Assembly (NCBI RefSeq): GCF_001426375.1
Contig: NZ_LMEO01000045.1
Location: 679,172 to 743,171, forward strand
Direction of reading: 5' to 3'
DNA from: Paenibacillus sp. Root444D2
GTDB lineage: Bacteria > Bacillota > Bacilli > Paenibacillales > NBRC-103111
DNA length: 64,000 nucleotides
The position numbers were made by a program, and so were the translations under genes. Positions 25,291 to 33,808 of the stretch are shown in pieces. Below the pieces are notes generated by a model that saw only the letters and a program-made list of their open reading frames with translations, did not search any database and was not told the origin of the DNA. Position 1 is the stretch's first letter. The number at the start of each line of letters is the position of its first letter.

Positions 25291-25549
25291 TTGATGCCGC
25301 AGCGGCCAGCTTCTCCGCTTCGCTTAACCTGCCTTCCGCAATCATACGGCGAATGTCCGGAAGATAGGCCAGCGCATCCGGATTGTTCCGGTCCATGGGC
25401 CCTCCGTACCAGACGGAATCTTCGTTCAACTGCACGCGCTCGCGGACGGTATCTCCGAACACCATCCCGCCAAGACGGCCATTGCCAATTGGGAGCGCCT
25501 CATTCCAATCGGAAGCTGGCTTCCGGTACCACAAGCTCATCGCGTTCAT
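25291..25549 (-). pseudogene. 5' stub of a GH95 alpha-L-fucosidase/galactosidase-type enzyme
   Basis: The minus strand from ATG 25549 reads SLWYRKPASDWNEALPIGNG, RLGGMVFGDTVRERVQLNED and SVWYGGPMDRNNPDALAYL, an unmistakable family 95 N-terminus. GAGAGGAG lies eight bases before the ATG and the gene begins 19 bases after the GH3 stop, so it was the next gene of that operon. After about 83 residues (AEKLAA) the homology stops and cellulase 3' sequence in another frame takes over. About 700 residues, including the catalytic domain, are missing. Translation would give a short non-functional peptide. Confidence 0.85.
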
Positions 25550-25568
25550 TCCGATGTCTCCTCTCGTA

Positions 25569-28382
25569 TCACTGAACCCCGGTCTGCGGAAGGAAACGGA
25601 AGCGGCTCAAGCCGATATCCCCGCCCAAACACAGATAAACAGTGCGAACTCCCGACGCTTCGTCCGCCTTGCAGGCAATCGTCTCCCACAATGGCCGCCA
25701 TCCCGTCTCAGGAACGGTGCACGTTCCGATAAGCGGGCCATCCAACCCATCCAGTCTAAGCTCAATGCTACCGCCTCCCTCACCGGTCGTACAACGGGCT
25801 TCGAAGCCGCCGATCCCTCCGCGGAAATCGGCATCGTCAAAGCGCAGCCAGCCTGCCTCGCCCGATAACCGGATGCAGCTCCCGCCTTCCCGGCATTCGT
25901 CTAGGTAGACACCTTCGTACTCGTCGTAGTTCACTGCCGGAGTCTCCTTGGTCAAATCGCGCGGAGGCACGGTATCTCCGTCTACCGCCAGCTTCTTCTG
26001 CACACGGATTTCTCCCGACGAGCCCCCGATCATGAGCATATAAGTACCAGACTCGATGCAATAAGCGTCTCTGGTCACATCCCAGAACGCCAGCTCGGAA
26101 ACCGGCACCGTAAAGCGGACGGTCTGTTTCTCTCCGGGAGCCAGTTGGATGCGCCGGAAGCCCTTCAGCTCTTTGAGCGGCCTCTGCACGCGGGACGAAT
26201 CGGCGCGCACATACAGCTGGACGACTTCGTCTCCGGCCCTATCGCCCGAATTTTCGACCCGCACACTGACCGAGATGTCCCTGCGTGAACCGGCACGCTC
26301 AAGACTCACGCTCAGCTCATCGTAACGGAAGGTCGCATACGACAACCCGTAACCGAACGGATACAACGGCTCTCCATCAAAATATTGATAGGTGCGCTTC
26401 CCTTTTCGAATATCATAATCCATGATATCGGGCAGTTGCTCTACGGAGCGGTACCAGGTCATATTGAGCCGTCCAGCCGGGTTGTAATCGCCAAACAATA
26501 CGTCCGCCAAGGCGTTCCCCAGCTCTTGGCCGGCATGCGAGGAATACAAGACGGCCGGAATGTGTTTATCGACCCAGTTCAGGGCAAACGGGTAGCTCCC
26601 GATGACGACGACAATCGTGTTGGGATTTACCTTGTATACCTCCCGAATCAACCTCTCTTGGGAAGCGGCTAGCGTCAAGTCCGGGCGGTCGATCTCTTCC
26701 TTCCCGTTGATAAGCGGGTGGTTCCCGACGATAACAATCGCCGCATCCGACGCTTCAGCCGCCGCAACAGCCTCCTTCAGACCGTCCTCGACAACCTCCT
26801 TGCGCAAAGCCCCGCCTTCATCGCCGGGCAGCGACACAGGGCTCCCGTTCCAGCTCGCGAGAGCCATCGTCCCATCCTGCCCCTCGGCAGGATGAAACAC
26901 CTCTTTGACGAACCAGCCCCAAATGTCTTCAGCCGAAGCGGTCACGGTCGTATCGTCGGTCGTCACATATTTGCCGTTCGAGAGCGCCTTCAGCGTGACG
27001 CTGCCGAAGCCCCAGTCCGTATGCAAGAACGTCTCGGCAGAATATGCAGCTGTTCGGTCCGCCTTCAATGCGCCGTTCTCGTCCGGTGAAACCCCTACAT
27101 ATTTTCCCGTTACGGCGGAACGAAGGCGCACTCGGTCGCACCCGTCGGCGAAGACGACGGAACCTTTGTTCATTTTGGCCCGAATGCCTTGCAGCGGAGT
27201 GACCTTATACGGATGGCTGCCGGAATACCAATCGCGGCATACCGCATCTCCGAGCGGCCCGATCACGGCGACTCGCTGTACGGCATCCCGGTCGAGGGGA
27301 AGCAATTGATGCTTGTTCTTGAGCAGCACGATGGATTCACGGGCCGCTTCCAGGGAGAGAGCCGCATGCTCCGGCTTGCAAACCGTGTCATCCGGCATGC
27401 CGGCATACGGATTTCGCTCGTCCGGATCGAATTCGCCAAGCAGGAAGCGCACCCGGAACGTGTTTGTCAAAGCCCGGTCCAGGTCGCCCTCCTCCAGCAA
27501 CCCCTCGGCGAGCGCCTCACGCATGGCGGCGCAGGTAATCTCGGCATCGTCCGTAATGCTGTCGATGCCGTTCTTGATCGACGCCACGACAGCTTCTTTA
27601 TACGTCTCGAAATAATGATGATCCTTCACGAGCCCGATCAGATCTCCCGCATCGCTGACGATAAAGCCGTTCATCTCCCACTCGCCTTTGACAACCCGGA
27701 GCACATCGGGATGGAGAATGGCGGGCGTCCCGTTGATCGAGTTGTATGCAGTCATCATCGACAGAGCCCCCCCGTCGCGGAAGGCCGGCTCAAACGCTTT
27801 CAAATAATATTCCCGCATATTGCGCGGGTCGATGCTGGCGGAGCAGTGCCCCCGATCCTTCTCGTTGTTGTTGCCAAGAAAATGCTTCAAGGTTGCAATC
27901 GCTTTGCGGTAAAAGGGATGCGGTCCCTGAATGCCCTTGACGAGCGCGGACGTGAGCTCACCCGTCAAGTGCGGGTCTTCCCCGTACGCCTCCTCTGTCC
28001 GGCCCCATCGCGGGTCCCGCTCCATATCGACAGTCGGCGCCCAAAGCGTCAGGCCGTTGTTCGCGGGGTCCCGCTGATAAAACACTCTGGCCTCGTCGCC
28101 GATAACGGAACCGATCCGCTCCAGCAGCTCCGGGTTCCAAGTGCAGGCAAGGCCGATCGATTGCGGAAAGGAGGTCGCCTCCCCGAGCCAAGCGATGCCA
28201 TGGGCAGCTTCGGTACCGTGCTTGTATGGTTTCACCCCCAGTCTCTCGACTGCGGGTTGATATTGGCACATGAGCCCAATTTTCTCCTCGAGGGAGAACC
28301 GGGACACCAGATCGGCAACGCGGTCTTGGATTGCCAGATCATGATTCTGAAACGGTAAAGCTACTCCCTTAGCATTTGTCAT
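25569..28382 (-). CDS. GH3 beta-xylosidase/beta-glucosidase with a fascin-like insert and C-terminal CBM6-like domain
   Basis: A 937-residue family 3 hydrolase. The N-terminal TIM barrel holds WAPTVDMERDPRWGRTEE, KHF (166-168) and the nucleophile D244 in IVSDAGD. The second domain contains PLNGKEEIDRP-like sequence (HPLINGKEEIDRPDLTL). A beta-trefoil, fascin-like insert (RLRSAVTGKYVGVSPDENGA to about residue 480) interrupts it. An FN3-like domain (VQLYVRADSSRVQRPLKELK) and a C-terminal carbohydrate-binding module of about 130 residues follow. There is no signal peptide, so it should act on imported oligosaccharides. ATG 28382 is preferred over TTG 28391. The barrel resembles beta-xylosidases, fitting the neighbouring GH43. 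It is followed by the GH95 stub. Confidence 0.9.
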   Translation of the reverse strand: MTNAKGVALPFQNHDLAIQDRVADLVSRFSLEEKIGLMCQYQPAVERLGVKPYKHGTEAAHGIAWLGEATSFPQSIGLACTWNPELLERIGSVIGDEARVFYQRDPANNGLTLWAPTVDMERDPRWGRTEEAYGEDPHLTGELTSALVKGIQGPHPFYRKAIATLKHFLGNNNEKDRGHCSASIDPRNMREYYLKAFEPAFRDGGALSMMTAYNSINGTPAILHPDVLRVVKGEWEMNGFIVSDAGDLIGLVKDHHYFETYKEAVVASIKNGIDSITDDAEITCAAMREALAEGLLEEGDLDRALTNTFRVRFLLGEFDPDERNPYAGMPDDTVCKPEHAALSLEAARESIVLLKNKHQLLPLDRDAVQRVAVIGPLGDAVCRDWYSGSHPYKVTPLQGIRAKMNKGSVVFADGCDRVRLRSAVTGKYVGVSPDENGALKADRTAAYSAETFLHTDWGFGSVTLKALSNGKYVTTDDTTVTASAEDIWGWFVKEVFHPAEGQDGTMALASWNGSPVSLPGDEGGALRKEVVEDGLKEAVAAAEASDAAIVIVGNHPLINGKEEIDRPDLTLAASQERLIREVYKVNPNTIVVVIGSYPFALNWVDKHIPAVLYSSHAGQELGNALADVLFGDYNPAGRLNMTWYRSVEQLPDIMDYDIRKGKRTYQYFDGEPLYPFGYGLSYATFRYDELSVSLERAGSRRDISVSVRVENSGDRAGDEVVQLYVRADSSRVQRPLKELKGFRRIQLAPGEKQTVRFTVPVSELAFWDVTRDAYCIESGTYMLMIGGSSGEIRVQKKLAVDGDTVPPRDLTKETPAVNYDEYEGVYLDECREGGSCIRLSGEAGWLRFDDADFRGGIGGFEARCTTGEGGGSIELRLDGLDGPLIGTCTVPETGWRPLWETIACKADEASGVRTVYLCLGGDIGLSRFRFLPQTGVQ

Positions 28383-28558
28383 CGTCGCCAAACCCCCATT
28401 TTAAGGTATTTAGAAATCGTCTTAGCTCAATCTGCCATGGTTGCCGTGTCATTGAAATGGCCCAATTGCTCGGGCCCCTAACATGTCCTTTTGCTTTGTT
28501 GTAAACCGGCAGAGACCTTCCAATCCCCGCTGATCTTCGGGCAACGGGAGAACCTGCT

Positions 28559-29524
28559 TTAATAACGGCCGATCGCAAGGAGACGTTTCCAGCCTTCCGC
28601 AAGATTGTTGTGGGCCCAATTCCAGTGGTCTTTGTTTTCATATTCCCGGAAGGTACATTCAATCCACAAGATCAGATCCAGATAAAAATCGTACATCACT
28701 CTGCGCCGCTGCTGGTTTTGGGTTGCGACGGCCATCCCATAGCCCCTTGAGAACCCAACGGATCGGTTGAAGCGGCCGAAATAAACCTCCATCAGCGGGT
28801 CGCCCCAAAGCGCTCTTTCGAAATCGATCAGCCCTGTTATTTTCCCATTCTCGACAAACACATTTCCATCCCATAAATCCCAATGCACCAGACGGGGCTG
28901 AACGACTTCCCGCAAAGCATCCAGATGCCGTTCGATTTCCGATTCCATAACCGCATTGCCCGCAGGCAGCTCGACTCCGGCATCTCTGCCATCAGCCAGC
29001 ACGCCCCGGATCATCTGTTGAAACGCTTCCGCCCAGGAGTCATTCCACGATTCTTGCTGCAGAAAATATCCGAATTTCTCCCCTTGCACTTCATTGATCA
29101 AGCGGCTATAGACGCCAAGCTCAAATTCGATCGCGTCCTTCTCTTCCTGGGAAAGCGTCTCCTTAATTTTGTTGTAAGGAACCCCCGAAAGCCGCTCCAT
29201 AATAAAATACTCCGCATGAATCAAGGTGCATGTATCGTCGTATGTGAGCACCTTGGGCACAGGCAGCGTACCGCTGTTGTCAAACAAGCATAGCGCCTCG
29301 ACTTCCGTGCGCATCAAGTTTGCCTCATAGCGCATCATTTTGGTTCCCTTGAACGGCGCCACTTTTAGGATAACATCGCGTTCGTCACTTGTGGTGATCG
29401 CGTATGCGCTGTTTGCCCATCCATCCGTTAACTCTTTCATTTCGAGGACCCGGCTTCCGAAGGTTTGGTGAATAATTCGTTCCATATCACTGCCTATCAG
29501 CTTGGGTTTAATATTACTTTCCAT
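28559..29524 (-). CDS. APH-family phosphotransferase
   Basis: A 321-residue cytoplasmic kinase-fold protein. The ATP-site lysine is K54 (VILKV), the catalytic loop is LVHWDLWDGN with D216 and N221, and the metal ligand is D234 in GLIDFERALWGDP. It resembles the broad phosphotransferase family that includes aminoglycoside and macrolide kinases. In a hydrolase operon a small-molecule or sugar substrate is as likely as resistance. ATG 29524 is preferred; an upstream in-frame TTG at 29575 has no ribosome binding site. It sits between GH43 (53 bases upstream) and GH3, all in one direction. Its physiological substrate is unknown. Confidence 0.75.
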   Translation of the reverse strand: MESNIKPKLIGSDMERIIHQTFGSRVLEMKELTDGWANSAYAITTSDERDVILKVAPFKGTKMMRYEANLMRTEVEALCLFDNSGTLPVPKVLTYDDTCTLIHAEYFIMERLSGVPYNKIKETLSQEEKDAIEFELGVYSRLINEVQGEKFGYFLQQESWNDSWAEAFQQMIRGVLADGRDAGVELPAGNAVMESEIERHLDALREVVQPRLVHWDLWDGNVFVENGKITGLIDFERALWGDPLMEVYFGRFNRSVGFSRGYGMAVATQNQQRRRVMYDFYLDLILWIECTFREYENKDHWNWAHNNLAEGWKRLLAIGRY

Positions 29525-29577
29525 ATTATTTATCCAATCCTTCCATGAATTGAAAATAATTGACCACCCAAACAAAC

Positions 29578-31098
29578 CTATTCGATATGAATTACCGGCT
29601 CATAATCGAACCAATCAAAGAGTGCAGGCGTACTCTGTTCTGTTTTGCAAACGGCATACATCGCAATGATTACTCCTGTAAAGCCGCCCGCTACCTCCGT
29701 TGAGAGCAGATGCGTTTCTCCCGAGCCCAACTCAAGGACATCGGATTGATTTGGCTGAATGGAGAAAACAAACCATTCCGGCTGAGCCTCAATCTTCAGC
29801 ACGACCGGGCCTGTTGTGCAATCGTACGTCTGCTCCGTTCTCAATGATCCCACGGTCCGCCGGAATACGATCACCTTGCGTCCTTCCTTGAACTTTACGG
29901 TAAGATCATAATGATACTTATCGTTCATAAATACGGTAAGTCCGGCTTCCTCACCTTCACTTTTCGGTTCGAAATCGAGTAGGGCGGCTATGTTGCATGA
30001 CAAATGGCGCAGACGCCGGCCCACAAAGGCGGGGGCGCCGGCATCGTCGAGCGACACCATATTCCCTCGCAGCACCAAATGTCCCGGACTTTCGTGGAGC
30101 GACCAACTTTCCGGAGTCGGATTCCGCAGAAACACCCAGTCAAAGCCTAGCGTTGTATCGTCAAAATCATCTCTGATTGCCTTATGCGGCCACCGGACTT
30201 CCTGCAGCTGCGGAGCCTCCATAACGGACTCGATACGCCCGCCGTTACCGATAATCGGCCAGCCGTCATCCGTCCATGACACGGGCCCCAAAAAAGTTTC
30301 TCTGCCCAGATGATGCCGCATCGGATAAGAAACAGGCCTGATTCCCAAGAAAACCGCCCACCAGCTGCCGTCATGCGCCTGTACCAGATCCGCATGCCCG
30401 GTTGCGTGTATGCTGCTCTTCAAGCTTCTATGAGACAAAATCGGATTATGGGGACACGGTACAAACGGTCCATAGGGGGCGCTGCTTCTCGCTATCGTCG
30501 CCATATGGCCGTATTCCGTTCCGCCTTCGGCGATCAGCAAATAGTAAAATCCGTTGATTTTGTAAAGATGAGGAGCTTCTGGGTACGCTCCGCCCGTTCC
30601 CCTCCAGATCAGACGGCTCTCTGTCAGCATGCTTCCGGTCAATATATCAATCTCGCATTGATAAATGCCGTAGCCTTCATTGCCGTCGCAAGTGGATTGA
30701 AAGTATACACTGCCGTCTTCATCGAATAATAGGGAAGGATCAATGCCCTTCTGTGCGACAGGTATTGGATCGGACCAAGGACCGTCCGGCTGATTGCTGC
30801 GAACAAAAAAGTTGCCGACCCCGCTCACATTCGTCGTTACCATATAAAACCAGCCGTCGTGATGGCGGATCGTCGGGGCGTAGATTCCTCCCGAGAGCCA
30901 AGTGTTTCCCAATGGCAACTGCTGCTCGGTTGTGAGACAATGTCCGATCTGGCGCCAATTGACAAGATCCTTGCTGTGAAATAAGGGGACTCCAGGAAAA
31001 TATGCAAAAGAGCTTGTCACCAGGTAATAATCATCCCCGTTCCGGCAGATGCTCGGATCGGGATAAAAGCCGGGAATGACCGGATTCGTATACGGCAT
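29578..31098 (-). CDS. GH43 beta-xylosidase / alpha-L-arabinofuranosidase
   Basis: A 506-residue family 43 enzyme. The five-bladed propeller starts immediately (NPVIPGFYPDPSICR) with general base D14, pKa modulator D120 (KGIDPSLLFDEDG) and acid E174 (AYPEAPHLY). A C-terminal beta-sandwich from about residue 310 (RDDFDDTTLGFDWVFLRNP) is typical of XynB-type two-domain beta-xylosidases. There is no signal peptide, so it would release xylose or arabinose from imported xylo-oligosaccharides. It appears to lead the operon GH43-phosphotransferase-GH3-(GH95 stub). Confidence 0.92.
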   Translation of the reverse strand: MPYTNPVIPGFYPDPSICRNGDDYYLVTSSFAYFPGVPLFHSKDLVNWRQIGHCLTTEQQLPLGNTWLSGGIYAPTIRHHDGWFYMVTTNVSGVGNFFVRSNQPDGPWSDPIPVAQKGIDPSLLFDEDGSVYFQSTCDGNEGYGIYQCEIDILTGSMLTESRLIWRGTGGAYPEAPHLYKINGFYYLLIAEGGTEYGHMATIARSSAPYGPFVPCPHNPILSHRSLKSSIHATGHADLVQAHDGSWWAVFLGIRPVSYPMRHHLGRETFLGPVSWTDDGWPIIGNGGRIESVMEAPQLQEVRWPHKAIRDDFDDTTLGFDWVFLRNPTPESWSLHESPGHLVLRGNMVSLDDAGAPAFVGRRLRHLSCNIAALLDFEPKSEGEEAGLTVFMNDKYHYDLTVKFKEGRKVIVFRRTVGSLRTEQTYDCTTGPVVLKIEAQPEWFVFSIQPNQSDVLELGSGETHLLSTEVAGGFTGVIIAMYAVCKTEQSTPALFDWFDYEPVIHIE

Positions 31099-31402
31099 TT
31101 GGATTCTTCTCCTTGTTTGTGGGTCTGATGTAAAAGCGTATTCATCATTATTTATATAAAAAAATGAAGTTCTGAGATACCTGTGAAATTGATGTACTTT
31201 TCATAGAATAATTAGATATTACAGCTAAGGTCACATCTGCATCATTCTCTCCCGATGTTCGGCGTCGATTTCCCATATTCTCCCGCCAGCTCTTCGTCAG
31301 CGCACTCCGATTGTCGTTCTTTCCGGCTTTGCATTGTCCCCACCCTTTAAAGAGATAAAGAGCAGGACTTCACAGTCGCTGCTCTTCCATTCCTTCCGTT
31401 CT
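31099..31402. other. Intergenic region between the GH43 and GH5-ricin genes
   Basis: 304 bases. It holds the leader of GH43 (a GGAG-type ribosome binding site just before 31098) and the terminator of the GH5-ricin gene. A weak cre-like match (about 12 of 14) occurs near 31125-31140. Nothing else was recognised. Confidence 0.4.
31357..31386 (-). terminator. Terminator after the GH5-ricin gene
   Basis: On the minus strand, AAGAGCAG (31379-31386) and CTGCTCTT (31358-31365) enclose a 13-nt loop, followed by TATCTCTTT. It lies 17 bases after the stop codon. Confidence 0.55.
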
Positions 31403-33001
31403 TCAGGGATTTACAAACTGCCACTGCAAGTTGGTACTGGGATCGCTGCTCCACTGCTTCAAGTCGGAGCCGTTAGCCGTATTACCGCCGCCATCCAAAT
31501 AAAGACCGGTTGAAGCATTCTTGATCCTGTAATTGCCTCCGTATGCTTCCAAATTCCATCGCTGGTTGTAGCTGTCGCTGCTGCTCCACTGCCCGCAAAT
31601 GGAGCCGTTAGCGGTACGGTACATACCGTCAAGATACAAACCTGTTGCAACATTTTTTATTTTGTAATAGCTTCCGTAGAATTCCATCACCCATTGCTGG
31701 TTGCTGCTGGCGCCGGTACTCCATTGGCCTGCATTTGAACCATCTGCGGTACGGCCCATGCCGTCAATATACAAACCTGTGGTCACGTTCTTCATTTTAG
31801 AAGTGTTCATGACACTCATGATCGCATCAATAATTCCTTGCTGTGTGACCGTATAGGTAGATCTGTTAAACAATCCAAAACCATAATTTCCATTCCAACC
31901 ATTATCCCAAATAATCGGTACCGAACCGTATTTCCTGGCTGTTGCGCTTACCGCTTTTGCAAATGCCGCACGATACGTGTTATTCGTTGAATCATAGGCC
32001 GTTTTATCTATGGAACCGAATTCACCGACGACCACAGGATATCCTTGGGTTACGAATTTATCATACGTAGACTTCAGTTGCGAATCCAAATAATCTTCCT
32101 GTCCCCAAGTTGATTTTTTAGAAGGGTTGGTCGCTGTTGCTCCATATTGGGTGATGGTGCCGGATTCCTCACCGCAGAAGTCCCAAGGCGAGTAATAATG
32201 AACGGATATCATGATTCTTTTTTCAGAACTTGGAATCGCAGTTGATCTATAATTGTCTGTAGGAAGCACAAAGCCATAATTGCCTACTATATAATCAATG
32301 CTGGTATTCCAGCCGGGAATCAGAAGCCATCTTGCGCTATTGTTTCCTCCGGTTTGTCTTACGGTATCTACAAAGATTTGATTATAAGCATTAAGATTTG
32401 AATAGTATGTGGTGTTAGGCGTTTCCCACGTCCCATCAAATTCTTCGTTCATGGATTCAAAGATCAAATGCTCATCATAATTGACAAACGTACTAGCAAT
32501 CTGCTGCCAGACTTTTTGATATTTGGCCCTGATCGTTGTTTGATCGTTTGAATTGACTAGCAGCCAAGAACCGGGGACTGAATTGTACCCGTCTCCATGA
32601 ATGTTAATAATGACATACAAGCCTTCGTTGTAGGCATAGTCCACGACTGTTTTCACTCTGTTCAGCCATGCAGAATCAATCGTATAATTCGGTGCACTCC
32701 CTATCTTATTCAAATACGAAACAGGAATACGGATTGTTTTAAATCCTGCTGCTTTTACCCTTTGAACGAACGCCTGCGTGACATTAGGAGTGCTTTCGCT
32801 GGGTGTACCGTTGGAACTGAGTTCAAGCTGGTTTCCCAGATTCCAGCCCGCCCCCATTTCAAAAACAATTTGCGAAGCATTCAATTGCGTGAAATCGGCT
32901 GTTTCTGCAGATGCTGACGGAATCCGACCGGAAATGACAGTTGTAAACACCAATACCATGGCTAACAAAAAGATCCTGAAAGACTTTACTTTTGACGACA
33001 T
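31403..33001 (-). CDS. Secreted GH5 endoglucanase with a C-terminal ricin-type lectin domain
   Basis: A 532-residue secreted enzyme. The signal peptide ends after A32 (RIPSASA). The GH5 barrel starts MGAGWNLGNQLE; the acid/base is E186 in FESMNEEFDG and the nucleophile E327 in VVVGEFGS. HYYSPWDFCGEE precedes strand 7. Residues about 402-532 form a ricin beta-trefoil of three repeats (TTGLYIDGMGRTADGSNAGQ, ATGLYLDGMYRTANGSICGQ, STGLYLDGGGNTANGSDLKQ). ATG 33001 follows GGAGG by eight bases and is preferred to the GTG at 33010. It would cut beta-1,4-glucan, xyloglucan or mixed-linkage glucan outside the cell. It follows the SGNH esterase gene by about 110 bases. Confidence 0.92.
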   Translation of the reverse strand: MSSKVKSFRIFLLAMVLVFTTVISGRIPSASAETADFTQLNASQIVFEMGAGWNLGNQLELSSNGTPSESTPNVTQAFVQRVKAAGFKTIRIPVSYLNKIGSAPNYTIDSAWLNRVKTVVDYAYNEGLYVIINIHGDGYNSVPGSWLLVNSNDQTTIRAKYQKVWQQIASTFVNYDEHLIFESMNEEFDGTWETPNTTYYSNLNAYNQIFVDTVRQTGGNNSARWLLIPGWNTSIDYIVGNYGFVLPTDNYRSTAIPSSEKRIMISVHYYSPWDFCGEESGTITQYGATATNPSKKSTWGQEDYLDSQLKSTYDKFVTQGYPVVVGEFGSIDKTAYDSTNNTYRAAFAKAVSATARKYGSVPIIWDNGWNGNYGFGLFNRSTYTVTQQGIIDAIMSVMNTSKMKNVTTGLYIDGMGRTADGSNAGQWSTGASSNQQWVMEFYGSYYKIKNVATGLYLDGMYRTANGSICGQWSSSDSYNQRWNLEAYGGNYRIKNASTGLYLDGGGNTANGSDLKQWSSDPSTNLQWQFVNP

Positions 33002-33112
33002 AAATAACACCTCCGTCTTCTTATTTTTGGTTCTTTTTAAACCAGTTCAACCAAAGAACTTCCAACCGGTAACAACCTTGTTCATCACCTCCTTTTCCAT
33101 TAAGGTTCACTT

Positions 33113-33763
33113 TCAGCGAATGGCAAACGGGCTGTTCTGAACGATGGATAGCCATTCGCGGGCAATGAGTTCATGTCCGACCGCCGTCGGGTGAACGCCG
33201 TCCCATATCCAATAAGCGGCATCCATGCCGGACGAGGTCTTGTCGAACGCCTCTTGTAATGGAACGAATATCGCATCGTATTCCTCGGCCAACTGGCGAA
33301 CGATACGACCGTAGTCATCGATCCGTTTTCGCCACTCCTCCCATTTTTCCTCCGTACACCCGACTTTCAATATAAATGGCTCGCACAAAACTAAGCCTGC
33401 GGAAGGAAGCATCTCCTTCGTTTCCGCCAGCAAATGCCGGTACGCTCTTTCGAAACGGTCGCCGCCCGAACAACCCGACATAATCCGCCAAACGTCGTTA
33501 ACGCCGATCAGGATGCTGATCAGATCCGGCTTTAAGCTGATCGCGTCATCGTCCCAGCGGGCGTATAAATCCGAAACCCGGTTTCCGCTGACACCCCTGT
33601 TGATGAAATGCGGTTGGTTGTGGGCCAATTCGAAGCCGAGCTTGCTGGCAATGATAAAAGCATAGCCGTGTCCCAAAATGTGATTGGGATCCTCGTTGCG
33701 GTCCCGGTTGCCATCGGTTATGGAATCGCCTTGAAACAGAATCGTTTGTCGTGTTGGATTCAT
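33113..33763 (-). CDS. SGNH/GDSL-family esterase
   Basis: A 216-residue cytoplasmic hydrolase. Block I is FQGDSITDGNRD with nucleophile S14; block II shows the RGVSGNRVSDL glycine; block III is IGVNDVW; block V is WDGVHPTAVGHELIA with the catalytic Asp and His. Such enzymes in xylanolytic Paenibacillus commonly remove acetyl groups from imported oligosaccharides. That role is an inference from the GH42, GH5 and xylanase neighbours. ATG 33763 is preferred (AAGGA nine bases upstream) over one six codons earlier. It lies 45 bases after the GH42 gene and is probably co-transcribed with it. Confidence 0.88.
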   Translation of the reverse strand: MNPTRQTILFQGDSITDGNRDRNEDPNHILGHGYAFIIASKLGFELAHNQPHFINRGVSGNRVSDLYARWDDDAISLKPDLISILIGVNDVWRIMSGCSGGDRFERAYRHLLAETKEMLPSAGLVLCEPFILKVGCTEEKWEEWRKRIDDYGRIVRQLAEEYDAIFVPLQEAFDKTSSGMDAAYWIWDGVHPTAVGHELIAREWLSIVQNSPFAIR

Positions 33764-33808
33764 GATTGATTTTCCTTTCATTCTCGGATAAGGTTCTATT
33801 TCCCTAAC

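Noticed and set aside
27189..28358. A 389-residue plus-strand open frame
   Set aside because: It lies opposite the conserved GH3 catalytic domain and reflects GC-rich codon usage of the real gene.
33040..33090. Strong AAAAGGAGGTG followed by a 12-codon frame (MNKVVTGWKFFG) before the GH5-ricin gene
   Set aside because: The ATG is only about two bases from the GGAGG, too close for efficient use, and no attenuation-type structure follows. A leader peptide is possible but unsupported.
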